NCBI RefSeq assembly: GCF_014873945.1
Contig: NZ_JADBEC010000001.1
Span: 496,001 to 560,000, forward strand
DNA from: Rhizobium viscosum
Lineage (GTDB): Bacteria > Pseudomonadota > Alphaproteobacteria > Rhizobiales > Rhizobiaceae
DNA: 64,000 nucleotides
Direction of reading: 5' to 3'
A program made the translations under genes and the position numbers. Positions 56,553 through 64,000 of the stretch are shown here, in pieces. Numbering within the stretch: the stretch's first letter is position 1; each line of letters opens with the position of its first letter. The notes under the pieces are model-generated. The model was given only the letters and a program-made list of their open reading frames with translations. It was not told the DNA's origin and made no database searches.

Positions 56553-57449
56553 TCAGAGCACGACGCGCTCGCGCTTGCTTAAAACCAGCAGGAAAACCAG
56601 CAGCGAGAAGATGGCGAGGTCACGCCAGATGAAGGAACCGTAGGCGCCCCAGAGCGTCTCGACGAGCGCCAGGCCGGCGGCACCACCCGCCGAGCGCAGC
56701 GGATCGGAATAGCCGCCGACGGCTGCGATCAGCAGCACCTTGAGGCCGAACATCAGCCCGGCGCCGAAATCCATCGATCCGTAATAGAAGGTCGCAAGGA
56801 TGCCGCAGCAGGTAGCGACGAGCGCCGCCGCCCCATAGGACACCAGGAAGACACGACTGGCGCTGGTGCCACAGAGTTCGGCGGCAAGCGGATCGTCGAT
56901 GACGGCGCGCCATAGGCGGCCCCATACCGTGCGCTTCAGGATCAGCGCACCGATCGCGATGATTGCACACATCAGGACCGTATCCAGAAGCTGGATATAG
57001 GTGAGTGTCACCTTGAAGGTGCCATCGCTCCAGAAGGTCACGTTGTCGTTCAAGAGCGGCGGCAGCCAGATGGCGCGGGTATTGGAGGCAAGGCGCGCCG
57101 TCTCCATCAGCACGATCATCATGCCGAGCGCGGCGACGATGACCGTGTTCGGCGATTTGCTGGCAAGCGGTTGCATGACGAAGCGGCCAATCCAGATCCC
57201 TGCCCCCACCGAATAGATCAGTGAGGCGCAGACGCCGACCGCGATCGCCGCCGGCAGTACCAGCCAGAGGCGGTTATAGGCCATGTCCGTGAACAGCAGC
57301 AGAATCTGGCCGGCAAAGGCGATGATCGCCCCATAGGTGATGTCGGCGCGTTTGGTGACACCGAAAGCGATCGAATAGCCGAAGGCAAGCGTGGCGTAGA
57401 GCGCTGCGAGCGGCACCGCATTCGCCAGTTGCTGCAGAAGATAGGCCAT
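56553..57449 (-). CDS. Branched-chain amino acid ABC transporter permease (LivH-type), orphan
   Basis: The 298-aa protein has about eight transmembrane segments. The LivH signature is present: GVTKRADITYGAIIAFAGQI at the N-terminus, IVAALGMMIVLMETAR in the middle and the EAA-like loop around RTVWGRLWRAVIDDPLAAELCGTSASR, noted here in part. No LivM, LivG/F ATPase or binding protein lies within the window. It diverges from a CGNR regulator across 66 bases. ATG 57449 is the chosen start. The permease would need subunits from elsewhere or may have another role. Confidence 0.85.
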   Translation of the reverse strand: MAYLLQQLANAVPLAALYATLAFGYSIAFGVTKRADITYGAIIAFAGQILLLFTDMAYNRLWLVLPAAIAVGVCASLIYSVGAGIWIGRFVMQPLASKSPNTVIVAALGMMIVLMETARLASNTRAIWLPPLLNDNVTFWSDGTFKVTLTYIQLLDTVLMCAIIAIGALILKRTVWGRLWRAVIDDPLAAELCGTSASRVFLVSYGAAALVATCCGILATFYYGSMDFGAGLMFGLKVLLIAAVGGYSDPLRSAGGAAGLALVETLWGAYGSFIWRDLAIFSLLVFLLVLSKRERVVL

Positions 57450-57476
57450 TTCAACACTCCAGATCGACTTAAAATA

Positions 57477-57506
57477 ATAACTGGCAAAACGCATTTTACC
57501 AGTTAT
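57477..57506. promoter_or_regulatory. 30-bp palindromic operator between permease and CGNR regulator
   Basis: ATAACTGGCAAAAC joined to GCATTTTACCAGTTAT forms a palindrome of 30 bases with two mismatched pairs, in a 66-base gap between two divergent genes. Its position and symmetry suggest the binding site of the CGNR protein encoded at 57516. Sequence symmetry is observed; binding is inferred. Confidence 0.65.
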
Positions 57507-57515
57507 ATTTTTCCC

Positions 57516-58064
57516 ATGAGCTTCTCCTGGACCCCTCACCGTTTTTCTGGTGGCGCATTGGCGCTCGATGTCGCCAACAGCGTCATCCTGCGTCACGATA
57601 CTGCGCGCCGTATCGACCGCTTCGAGGCCGAAGGGCAAATGGAGCGTTTCCCTGAGGCGGCACAGGAATTTTGCGCCGAACGGGCACTTTTCGGCGACAT
57701 AATGCCGGTCGGAGCGCAGAATAGGGCGAACTTCATCGAACTGCGCGAAGCGACGGACCGCTATTTCCGCCGGCGCGTGCTCGAGGGCAGTGACGACCAG
57801 CTTCTTGCCGAGTTGTTGGAGGCACTGGCGCACACACTGCGGGGGGCTGCGGAAAAGGGTCTCGATGCGGCAACGGCGCATTCGGTCTTGCGGCTGATCG
57901 CCATGCCAGATTCGGAGCGAATGAAGATCTGCGGCAATTGCGGCTGGCTGTTCATCGACCGCAGCAAAAACAAGAGCCGGGCCTGGTGCGATATGGCCGT
58001 CTGCGGCAACCGCGCCAAGGCCATCAGGCATTATCGGAGGAAAAAGAAGGAGGAGACGCCATGA
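57516..58064 (+). CDS. CGNR zinc-finger/ABATE-domain regulator
   Basis: The 182-aa protein has the N-terminal ABATE (putative stress-induced) domain, with FSGGALALDVANSVILRH, and a C-terminal CGNR zinc finger: CGNCGWLF and CDMAVCGNRAKA, with the basic tail RHYRRKKKEE. Such proteins are thought to be transcription factors. It diverges from the LivH-type permease and so probably regulates it. Its stop overlaps the following lipoprotein by four bases (ATGA). Confidence 0.87.
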   Translation: MSFSWTPHRFSGGALALDVANSVILRHDTARRIDRFEAEGQMERFPEAAQEFCAERALFGDIMPVGAQNRANFIELREATDRYFRRRVLEGSDDQLLAELLEALAHTLRGAAEKGLDAATAHSVLRLIAMPDSERMKICGNCGWLFIDRSKNKSRAWCDMAVCGNRAKAIRHYRRKKKEETP

Positions 58065-58567
58065 AGCGGCGTTTAGTCATCACGACAATTGTAGCAGCGG
58101 GGATCATGCTTGCCGCCTGCCAGCGCCAGGCCGAAACCATGCTGGAAGTGACGGGTCATCTGTTCGTGTTCAACTATCGAAACGCCAGCGCCACCTATCT
58201 GCTGACAATGAAGAAGACGGCGCCCATTCCCGACGGCTCGACCATCGTTGCCGAGTTCGAGAACCCTCAAGGCGGCACGCCGCTTGTGTTGAACCAGAAG
58301 GTCTTCCCGATGGACGACAAGATTTCCGTCCAGAGCGAGAACCTGCATTGCGTGCGCAAGGACCGGCCCTATTCGGTGACCGTCAGGCTGGTCGACAAGG
58401 ATAGCAAGCTCTTGCAGGAGCTGAAAACGCAGTTCAAGTCCGACCTCGATCAGACCGTGCTGCCGAGCAAGCCGCTGGTATTAGGTGCCGGCTATGAGAA
58501 GAACCCGGAGGTTTTCAAGCCTGATGGGACGACGGATTTTTCGAACACCGACAAGTGCCCGGCCTGA
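58061..58567 (+). CDS. Hypothetical lipoprotein
   Basis: The 168-aa protein begins MKRRLVITTIVAAGIMLAAC with the lipobox LAAC, so it is lipid-anchored. The mature region is beta-rich (LEVTGHLFVFNYRN, DDKISVQSENL) and has two further cysteines that could form a disulphide. It resembles YbaY-like lipoproteins in shape but no reliable family is claimed. It is coupled to the CGNR gene by a four-base overlap, and has a strong AGGAGG site at 58049. Confidence 0.8.
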   Translation: MKRRLVITTIVAAGIMLAACQRQAETMLEVTGHLFVFNYRNASATYLLTMKKTAPIPDGSTIVAEFENPQGGTPLVLNQKVFPMDDKISVQSENLHCVRKDRPYSVTVRLVDKDSKLLQELKTQFKSDLDQTVLPSKPLVLGAGYEKNPEVFKPDGTTDFSNTDKCPA

Positions 58568-58572
58568 AAACA

Positions 58573-58599
58573 AGAAAGCCGGAACGAGCCCGGCTTTTG
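58573..58599. terminator. Terminator between lipoprotein gene and ndk
   Basis: AAGCCGG, loop AACGAGC, CCGGCTTTT follows the stop at 58567 and precedes convergent ndk. The stem is six pairs; A- and T-rich runs allow use in both directions. Confidence 0.7.
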
Positions 58600-58642
58600 T
58601 GAGTCAATTCAATGCACTCCCACGGAATGCTCGCAGGCTGAA

Positions 58643-59065
58643 TCAGCCGACGATCTCGGTATCGGAGAACCAGTACTTGATTTCCTGGGCAGCCGTTTCC
58701 GGAGCGTCGGAACCGTGAACCGAGTTTTCGCCGATCGACAGAGCATGAACCTTGCGAATCGTGCCTTCGTCAGCGTTTGCCGGGTTGGTTGCGCCCATGA
58801 TTTCGCGGTTCTTCAGGATGGCGCCTTCGCCTTCCAGAACCTGAACGATGGTCGGGCCGGAGGTCATGCCTTCGACGAGTTCGCCGAAGAACGGACGTTC
58901 CTTGTGAACGGCGTAGAAGCCTTCGGCTTCGCGCTTGCTCATCCAGACGCGCTTGGAGGCGACGACGCGCAGGCCGGCATCTTCGAGCATCTTGGTGATA
59001 GCGCCCGTCAGGTTGCGCTTCGTTGCGTCCGGCTTGATCATCGAGAAGGTGCGTTCAATCGCCAT
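58643..59065 (-). CDS. ndk: Nucleoside diphosphate kinase
   Basis: Ndk equilibrates NTP pools. The 140-aa protein starts [18 protein letters not shown] and has the active-site His in [12 protein letters not shown], together with [15 protein letters not shown]. Length is standard. ATG 59065 is the normal start. It ends near a terminator shared with the lipoprotein gene. Confidence 0.97.
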   Translation of the reverse strand: MAIERTFSMIKPDATKRNLTGAITKMLEDAGLRVVASKRVWMSKREAEGFYAVHKERPFFGELVEGMTSGPTIVQVLEGEGAILKNREIMGATNPANADEGTIRKVHALSIGENSVHGSDAPETAAQEIKYWFSDTEIVG

Positions 59066-59145
59066 AATTCGGATCCTCATACTCAGGGAAAAGTGGGCGG
59101 TCTTTACCCGCCTCACCGCCCGAAAACAAGGGGGCTCCGGCAATT

Positions 59146-59835
59146 TCACGCCGCTGTCACAGTCCGGCCCCGGCTTTCATGAAGATCGAGGCAGCGTTCG
59201 AACCAGGCCATGACCGGATCGTCAGGGGCCAGCATGGCAAGGCCGGCGGCGATGCGCAGCCATTGCAGCGCACCAAAGACGATGTAGTCGGCAAAGAGCG
59301 GGCTCTCGCCGCCGATGAACGGCTGGAAGCGCAGCATGTGGCGCATCGGCTCCAGCTTGGCGGCAAAGGCTTCCCTCTCCGCCTCGCGTCCGGCGGCGAA
59401 ATCCTCCAGCGGCTTGCCGAGACGGCTTTCGCGGCTGGCGCGGAAATAGGCCTTGTCGCCCTCATCGAGAATGGAATGAATATCGAGGAGCGCGATCCGC
59501 ATGATCGCCGGATGGATCATCATCTGCGAATAACCCTCGACCAAACGCGACAGGGCCTTGCCGCCCTCGCCACCAAATAGCGACGGACGGTCCGGATAGG
59601 TATCTTCCAGGTAAAGGGCGATATCGAAACTGTCTGATATCAGCCGGCCATTGTCATCTAGGACCGGCACGGTCTTGGAGAAGCCACCGCCGATATCGAC
59701 AATGCGGCTGTAGGTCGTCGGAACCTCTTCGAAGTCGAGCCCCTTATGGGCGAGCGCCATCACCGCTTTCCAGCAATGCGGCGAGAAGAAGTGACGCTCA
59801 TCGGCGCCGCATAGGGAGTAGAGAGCTCTCGTCAT
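59146..59835 (-). CDS. Glutathione S-transferase family protein (second)
   Basis: The 229-aa protein has an N-terminal thioredoxin fold: [25 protein letters not shown], noted in part, with the GSH-binding [22 protein letters not shown]. The all-helical C-terminal domain follows ([28 protein letters not shown]). The [15 protein letters not shown] arrangement suggests an omega- or beta-etherase-like class, but the substrate is not known. ATG 59835 is the start. Confidence 0.87.
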   Translation of the reverse strand: MTRALYSLCGADERHFFSPHCWKAVMALAHKGLDFEEVPTTYSRIVDIGGGFSKTVPVLDDNGRLISDSFDIALYLEDTYPDRPSLFGGEGGKALSRLVEGYSQMMIHPAIMRIALLDIHSILDEGDKAYFRASRESRLGKPLEDFAAGREAEREAFAAKLEPMRHMLRFQPFIGGESPLFADYIVFGALQWLRIAAGLAMLAPDDPVMAWFERCLDLHESRGRTVTAA

Positions 59836-60098
59836 GGTCGTCCTTTCGCAATCGCAACGGTTCATTCCACGCCAGAAAGCCGGCGCGATCAAATCAGGAA
59901 TTTTCATGGCGTCATCACGGCTGCTGCTGAAACGGATACGGCCATTCCCGATCGGGACGCGGCAAGGGTGCATTAACCGGTTTTGCGGCTTCCCGCCCCG
60001 CAAACCTTGCAAATTCAATGTCTCTTAAAAGCTTGCCTGCATAGCGGAAGCAGAAGAGCCGATGGCCCAAGAGAACCAATGGCAATGAGGGGATCGTC

Positions 60099-61166
60099 AT
60101 GCCGACTGCCGCTGCAAATGCATTGAATACGCGCGAGGCGACCCGGCCGGCGCCGGCAACCGACGTGCAGAAAGTCGCTCAGCACATGATGCGGCTGAAC
60201 GTGGCAGGCCTGCCGCGCAACTATGAACTGTTCCATGAGGCACTGATCGGCCTGAATGCCGGGCTGGCACAGGATATCGCTGCCCTCGGCCCGCATCCGC
60301 ATCAGGAAGCTCTGGACGAACTCGGCCTGCGCTACAGGCTCGTCGGCCATTATGGGCTGGCGGACGACCGCTCGCGCAACGAAACGAGCCGCGTGCTTAA
60401 GGAGACGGCGGAGCGGCTCGCCGAAGGTCGCCTGCATCACCAGGCATTCACACGCGCTTGCGAGACAATCCTCAAATCCGTCTCGGGCCAGCAGGACCAG
60501 CAGAGCCTTGCCGATTTCATGGCCGAGGTCGAGTATCTCGCCGCTTCCCTTTCAGCCGTTCTCGCAGCGGAACGGACGATCGGCACGAGGCTGGAAGAGG
60601 AAATCGAGCGGTTGACGGCGCTGGAGCGGGGCATTTCCACCGTGCAGGCTGCCGCTATCACCGACAAGATCACCGGCCTGCCGAACCGTATCGGGCTCAA
60701 TCGTGCGCTCGACGATCTCTACTGTCAGGAAGAGGGTGCGGCCGGCAGCGCGCTGATCATGATCGACATCGATGATTTCAAGGAGCTTACCGCCCGATAC
60801 GGCGCGCAGACCGGCAACAAGCTTTTGAAGAAGCTTGCCGGCCTCTTCCGCAAGACGGTGAAGAAGAACGATTTCGTTGCGCGCCTGGAGGCCGACGAAT
60901 TCGCCCTCCTCTTTGCCAATGTCGGCATGCAGGATGCGCTGGCGATCGCCGAGCGGCTGCGCAGTTCCGTCGAGGACAATCTCGTTTTCGCCGCCTCCGA
61001 TAGGTCCGAAGCAAGCGGCCTGACGATTTCGGTCGGTGTGGCACTGAGCGGCGATGCGGCCACGTCGGGTCAGCTTCAGGCCAATGCCCGCGTAGCGCTG
61101 CTTGCCGCCCAGTCCAATCCGCGCGTGCCGGTGCAAGCCTTCGGCCGCCAAGGCGTCCGGCTATGA
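60099..61166 (+). CDS. GGDEF-domain protein with degenerate active site
   Basis: The 355-aa protein has a helical N-terminal region (about residues 15-190, coiled-coil LEEEIERLTALER) and a GGDEF domain starting near ITDKITGLPNRIGLN. The catalytic GGDEF loop reads LEADEF (about residue 265): the two Gly are Glu-Ala, while Asp-Glu-Phe remain. Substrate-binding Gly loss usually abolishes diguanylate cyclase activity, so it may be a c-di-GMP effector, a scaffold or an altered enzyme. No EAL domain is present. Confidence 0.87.
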   Translation: MPTAAANALNTREATRPAPATDVQKVAQHMMRLNVAGLPRNYELFHEALIGLNAGLAQDIAALGPHPHQEALDELGLRYRLVGHYGLADDRSRNETSRVLKETAERLAEGRLHHQAFTRACETILKSVSGQQDQQSLADFMAEVEYLAASLSAVLAAERTIGTRLEEEIERLTALERGISTVQAAAITDKITGLPNRIGLNRALDDLYCQEEGAAGSALIMIDIDDFKELTARYGAQTGNKLLKKLAGLFRKTVKKNDFVARLEADEFALLFANVGMQDALAIAERLRSSVEDNLVFAASDRSEASGLTISVGVALSGDAATSGQLQANARVALLAAQSNPRVPVQAFGRQGVRL

Positions 61167-61244
61167 GCTATTGATGGCAAACAGTGGCAAACACGCCGCT
61201 GAGCCATCTTGCCTTGGCGGCGGCTTTCGGCCAAAACCGCGCGC

Positions 61245-63131
61245 ATGATCACGATATCAGATATTTCCGCCCGCATCGCCGGCCGTCTGCTTCTCGACCA
61301 TGCCAGCGTCTCGCTGCCGTCAGGCACGAAGGCCGGGCTCGTGGGACGTAACGGCGCCGGCAAATCCACCCTCTTCCGCGTTATAACCGGTGATCTGGGA
61401 GCCGAAAGCGGGACAATATCAATCCCCAAGAATGCGCGCATGGGTCAGGTGAAGCAGGAAGCGCCGGGCACCGAGGATTCGCTGATCACGATCGTGCTTT
61501 CCGCCGACAAGGAGCGCGCGGCGCTGCTTGCCGAGGCAGAGACCGCAACCGATCCGCATCGTATCGCCGAAATTCAGATGCGCCTCGTCGATATCGACGC
61601 CCATTCGGCGGAAGCGCGCGCCGCCAGCATCCTCTCTGGCCTCGGCTTCGATCAGGAAGCGCAGGCCCGGCCCGCATCCTCCTTCTCGGGCGGCTGGCGC
61701 ATGCGCGTGGCGCTCGCCTCCGTGCTCTTTACGGAGCCGGACCTGCTGCTGCTCGACGAGCCGACCAACTATCTCGACCTCGAAGGCACGATGTGGCTGG
61801 AGGATTATATCCGCCGCTATCCGCACACGGTCATCATCATTAGTCATGACCGTGACCTGCTGAACAACGCGGTCAATTCCATCGTGCATCTCGATCAGAA
61901 GAAGCTCACCTTCTATCGCGGCAATTACGACCAGTTCGAGCGGCAGAAGGCGGAAGCCGACGAGTTGCAGATGAAGGCCAAGGCGAAGAACGATGCGGCG
62001 CGCAAGCATCTGCAGAGCTTCATCGACCGCTTCAAGGCCAAGGCCTCCAAGGCAAAGCAGGCCCAATCCCGCGTCAAGGCGCTGGAGCGCATGGGCACGG
62101 TCGCGTCCGTGATCGAGGATCACGTTCAGCCGATCACCTTCCCGGAGCCGGAAAAGCAGCCCGCCTCGCCGATCGTCGCGATCAGCGGCGGCGCCGTCGG
62201 CTACGAGCCAGGCAAGCCGATCCTCAAGGGGCTCAATCTGCGCATCGACAATGATGACCGCATCGCGCTGCTCGGCTCGAACGGCAACGGCAAATCGACC
62301 TTCGCGAAATTCATTTCGGGGCGGCTGGCGCCGGAAAGCGGCGATCTGCGCCTGGCGCCCAGCCTGAAGATCGGCTTTTTCGCCCAGCATCAGCTCGACG
62401 ATCTCGTGCCGAACGAGACACCCGTCGAGCATGTGCGGCGGCTGATGCCGACAGAACCCGAAGCAAAGGTGCGCTCCCGCGTGGCGCAGATGGGCCTTGC
62501 GACCGAAAAGATGGCGACGGCCGCGAAAGATCTTTCAGGTGGGGAAAAGGCACGCCTGCTGATGGGGCTTGCCGCCTTCCATGCACCCAACCTCTTGATC
62601 CTCGACGAACCGACCAACCATCTCGACATCGACAGCCGCCGCGCGCTGATCGAGGCGCTGAACGATTATGACGGGGCCGTCATCCTGATCTCGCACGACC
62701 GGCATCTGATCGAAGCGACCGTCGACCGCCTCTGGCTGGTCAACAACGGCACGGTGACGAGTTTCGAAGGCGATATGGATGAATATCGCGACCTGATCGT
62801 TGCTTCCGGCAAAAAAAAAGACGACGAAAAGCAGAAGCAGTCTGAAGACCAGGCATCGAAGGCCGACCAGCGCAAACTCAATGCCGACAAGCGCGCCTCG
62901 CTCGCCCCCCTCAAGAAAAAGATCAACGAAATCGAATCCTTGACGGGCAAGCTGGAGAAATTGATTCAGGCACTTGATGCGGAACTTGCGGATCCTGCGC
63001 TCTATGAAAAGGCGCCCGCCAAGGCCGCTGACAAAGCCAAGCAGCGTGGCGAAGCAGCAGCCAAACTCGCTGCCGCCGAAGAGCAATGGCTGGAACTCTC
63101 CGCTGAATATGAGGGAGCCATGGCGAGCTGA
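61245..63131 (+). CDS. ABC-F family ATP-binding protein
   Basis: The 628-aa protein has two ABC domains without membrane segments: Walker A GRNGAGKSTL and GSNGNGKSTF; signatures SFSGGWRMRV and DLSGGEKARL; Walker B LLLLDEPTNYLD and LLILDEPTNHLD. A linker of about 80 charged residues, the P-site tRNA-interaction motif, joins them. The C-terminal tail is a Lys/Ala-rich coiled coil. ABC-F proteins act on the ribosome. It probably belongs to the YheS/Uup subgroup. ATG 61245 is the family start. Confidence 0.92.
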   Translation: MITISDISARIAGRLLLDHASVSLPSGTKAGLVGRNGAGKSTLFRVITGDLGAESGTISIPKNARMGQVKQEAPGTEDSLITIVLSADKERAALLAEAETATDPHRIAEIQMRLVDIDAHSAEARAASILSGLGFDQEAQARPASSFSGGWRMRVALASVLFTEPDLLLLDEPTNYLDLEGTMWLEDYIRRYPHTVIIISHDRDLLNNAVNSIVHLDQKKLTFYRGNYDQFERQKAEADELQMKAKAKNDAARKHLQSFIDRFKAKASKAKQAQSRVKALERMGTVASVIEDHVQPITFPEPEKQPASPIVAISGGAVGYEPGKPILKGLNLRIDNDDRIALLGSNGNGKSTFAKFISGRLAPESGDLRLAPSLKIGFFAQHQLDDLVPNETPVEHVRRLMPTEPEAKVRSRVAQMGLATEKMATAAKDLSGGEKARLLMGLAAFHAPNLLILDEPTNHLDIDSRRALIEALNDYDGAVILISHDRHLIEATVDRLWLVNNGTVTSFEGDMDEYRDLIVASGKKKDDEKQKQSEDQASKADQRKLNADKRASLAPLKKKINEIESLTGKLEKLIQALDAELADPALYEKAPAKAADKAKQRGEAAAKLAAAEEQWLELSAEYEGAMAS

Positions 63132-63327
63132 GGCGCCGCCAGTGTAAGTAACTGTCAGGGGATACTTTGCCGCGGTGTAAGAGCCATCGCAGTCGTCAAG
63201 AGCTAGACAATTGCCCAAAAATCGCGTCGTCTGTTCTTACAGACCAGACTTGCCCGCGGACCGCTTTCTGATAAAACGGCGCGCAATAAGTCATACTTTT
63301 AGCGAAACACCGAACGCGAGCTTTACA

Positions 63328-64000
63328 ATGTCAGCCATCAACCTCGCCATCGTCGGCGTCGGCAAGATCGTCCGCGACCAGCACCTCCCCTCCATCGCCG
63401 CCAATGCCGATTTCAAGCTGGTGGCGACGGCAAGCCGCCACGGCACGGTCGACGGCGTTACCGCCTATACGTCGATCGACGACATGCTCGACGCCGAACC
63501 ATCGATCGATGCCGTTTCGCTCTGCATGCCGCCGCAGTATCGCTATGAAGCGGCTTACAAGGCGCTGGCCGCCGGCAAGCACGTTTTCCTTGAAAAACCA
63601 CCGGGTGCGACGCTGAGCGAAGTGGAAGATCTGGAAGATCTCGCCAACAAGCAGGGTGCGACGCTGTTTGCAAGCTGGCATTCGCGCTATGCGGCAGCCG
63701 TCGAAGCCGCCAAATCGTTTCTTTCCTCGACCGAAATGAAGAGCATGCACGTCATCTGGAAGGAAGACGTGCGCCACTGGCATCCGAACCAGGAATGGAT
63801 CTGGCAGGCCGGCGGTCTCGGCGTTTTCGATCCGGGCATCAACGCGCTTTCAATCGTGACGCATATCCTGCCGAAGGCGATGTTCCTCAGCGCCGGCACG
63901 CTGGAATTCCCTGAAAACCGCGACTCGCCGATCGCTGCCGACCTGCATTTCCGCAATGTCGACTACGTTCCCGTTCACGCAGAATTCGACTGGCGCCAGA
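63328..64000 (+). CDS. Gfo/Idh/MocA-family oxidoreductase (sugar dehydrogenase), 3' end outside window
   Basis: The visible 224 residues begin MSAINLAIVGVGKIVRDQHLPSI with the NAD(P) Rossmann motif GxGxI. EKP (VFLEKPPGAT, about residue 90) is the family's Lys motif. The rest (WKEDVRHWHPNQEWIW, AGGLGVFDPGINALSI) matches the L-arabinose/D-galactose 1-dehydrogenase branch common in rhizobia. The frame is open at the right edge. The substrate cannot be fixed from the fragment. Confidence 0.87.
   Translation, partial: MSAINLAIVGVGKIVRDQHLPSIAANADFKLVATASRHGTVDGVTAYTSIDDMLDAEPSIDAVSLCMPPQYRYEAAYKALAAGKHVFLEKPPGATLSEVEDLEDLANKQGATLFASWHSRYAAAVEAAKSFLSSTEMKSMHVIWKEDVRHWHPNQEWIWQAGGLGVFDPGINALSIVTHILPKAMFLSAGTLEFPENRDSPIAADLHFRNVDYVPVHAEFDWRQ

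Noticed and set aside
57450..58031. An N-terminal extension of about 194 residues on the LivH-type permease
   Set aside because: The extended frame is antisense to the CGNR regulator, has no pattern, and a proper ATG at 57449 begins the conserved membrane protein.

Overview
The window is chromosomal DNA from an alphaproteobacterium of the Rhizobiales, most likely Rhizobium (R. etli / R. leguminosarum / R. tropici relatives). The evidence is gene content and order: glyA-nrdR-ribD-ribE, ribH-nusB, MerR-ihfA-fabH-plsX, ppk-ppx beside hdaA, an ldtR/ldtP pair, a RopB-like outer-membrane protein and a DUF6163 protein. GC content is high, and there are short interspersed repeats of a rhizobial kind. 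Placement is by recognition of families, not by a database search. No rRNA, tRNA, IS element, CRISPR array or replication origin was seen.

Layout. 0-6 kb: a sensor kinase cut by the window edge, diverging from a single-domain response regulator, then the leftward lipid block MerR / ihfA / fabH / plsX / DUF177 / CBP3-like chaperone. 6-17 kb: bamE, the proton-pumping pyrophosphatase hppA, nusB-ribH, three rightward accessory genes (small secreted protein, cupin, GNAT), then leftward ribE-ribD-nrdR-glyA and the L,D-transpeptidase ldtP. 17-19.4 kb: an accessory insert with a SIR2-like gene and a 95-aa ORF, lying between ldtP and its probable regulator ldtR. 19-25 kb: DUF6163, hemB, RDD protein, bpt (N-end-rule leucyltransferase), EamA transporter, a MazE-like/Doc toxin-antitoxin pair and an SRPBCC protein. 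25-36 kb: parC, a secreted protein, aspS, a multicopper oxidase, rnd, a membrane class III nucleotide cyclase and a phytase-like secreted esterase. 36-44 kb: ppx, ppk, hdaA, an AI-2E-type permease, purM-purN. 44-50 kb: PadR regulator with FAD monooxygenase, a Nudix hydrolase coupled to a molybdopterin oxidoreductase, rlmJ and a GST. 51-64 kb: RopB-like porin, SDR, uvrC, pgsA, moaD, moaE, an orphan LivH-type permease with a divergent CGNR regulator, a lipoprotein, ndk, a second GST, a degenerate GGDEF protein, an ABC-F ATPase and the start of a Gfo/Idh/MocA dehydrogenase.

Most of the window is ordinary housekeeping sequence. Points that stand out: (i) a palindromic interspersed repeat of about 180 bp inserted in frame in the reductase half of ribD, with a second copy between moaD and moaE; (ii) the SIR2-like gene splitting the ldtR-ldtP neighbourhood, a candidate defence gene; (iii) a Doc toxin whose Fic-motif histidine is arginine; (iv) a GGDEF protein with EADEF at the active site; (v) a PadR gene whose start codon lies in a 24-bp palindrome and which appears leaderless; (vi) a 30-bp palindrome between the CGNR regulator and the orphan permease. 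No complete undescribed multi-gene system can be demonstrated from sequence alone; (i) and (ii) are the best leads.
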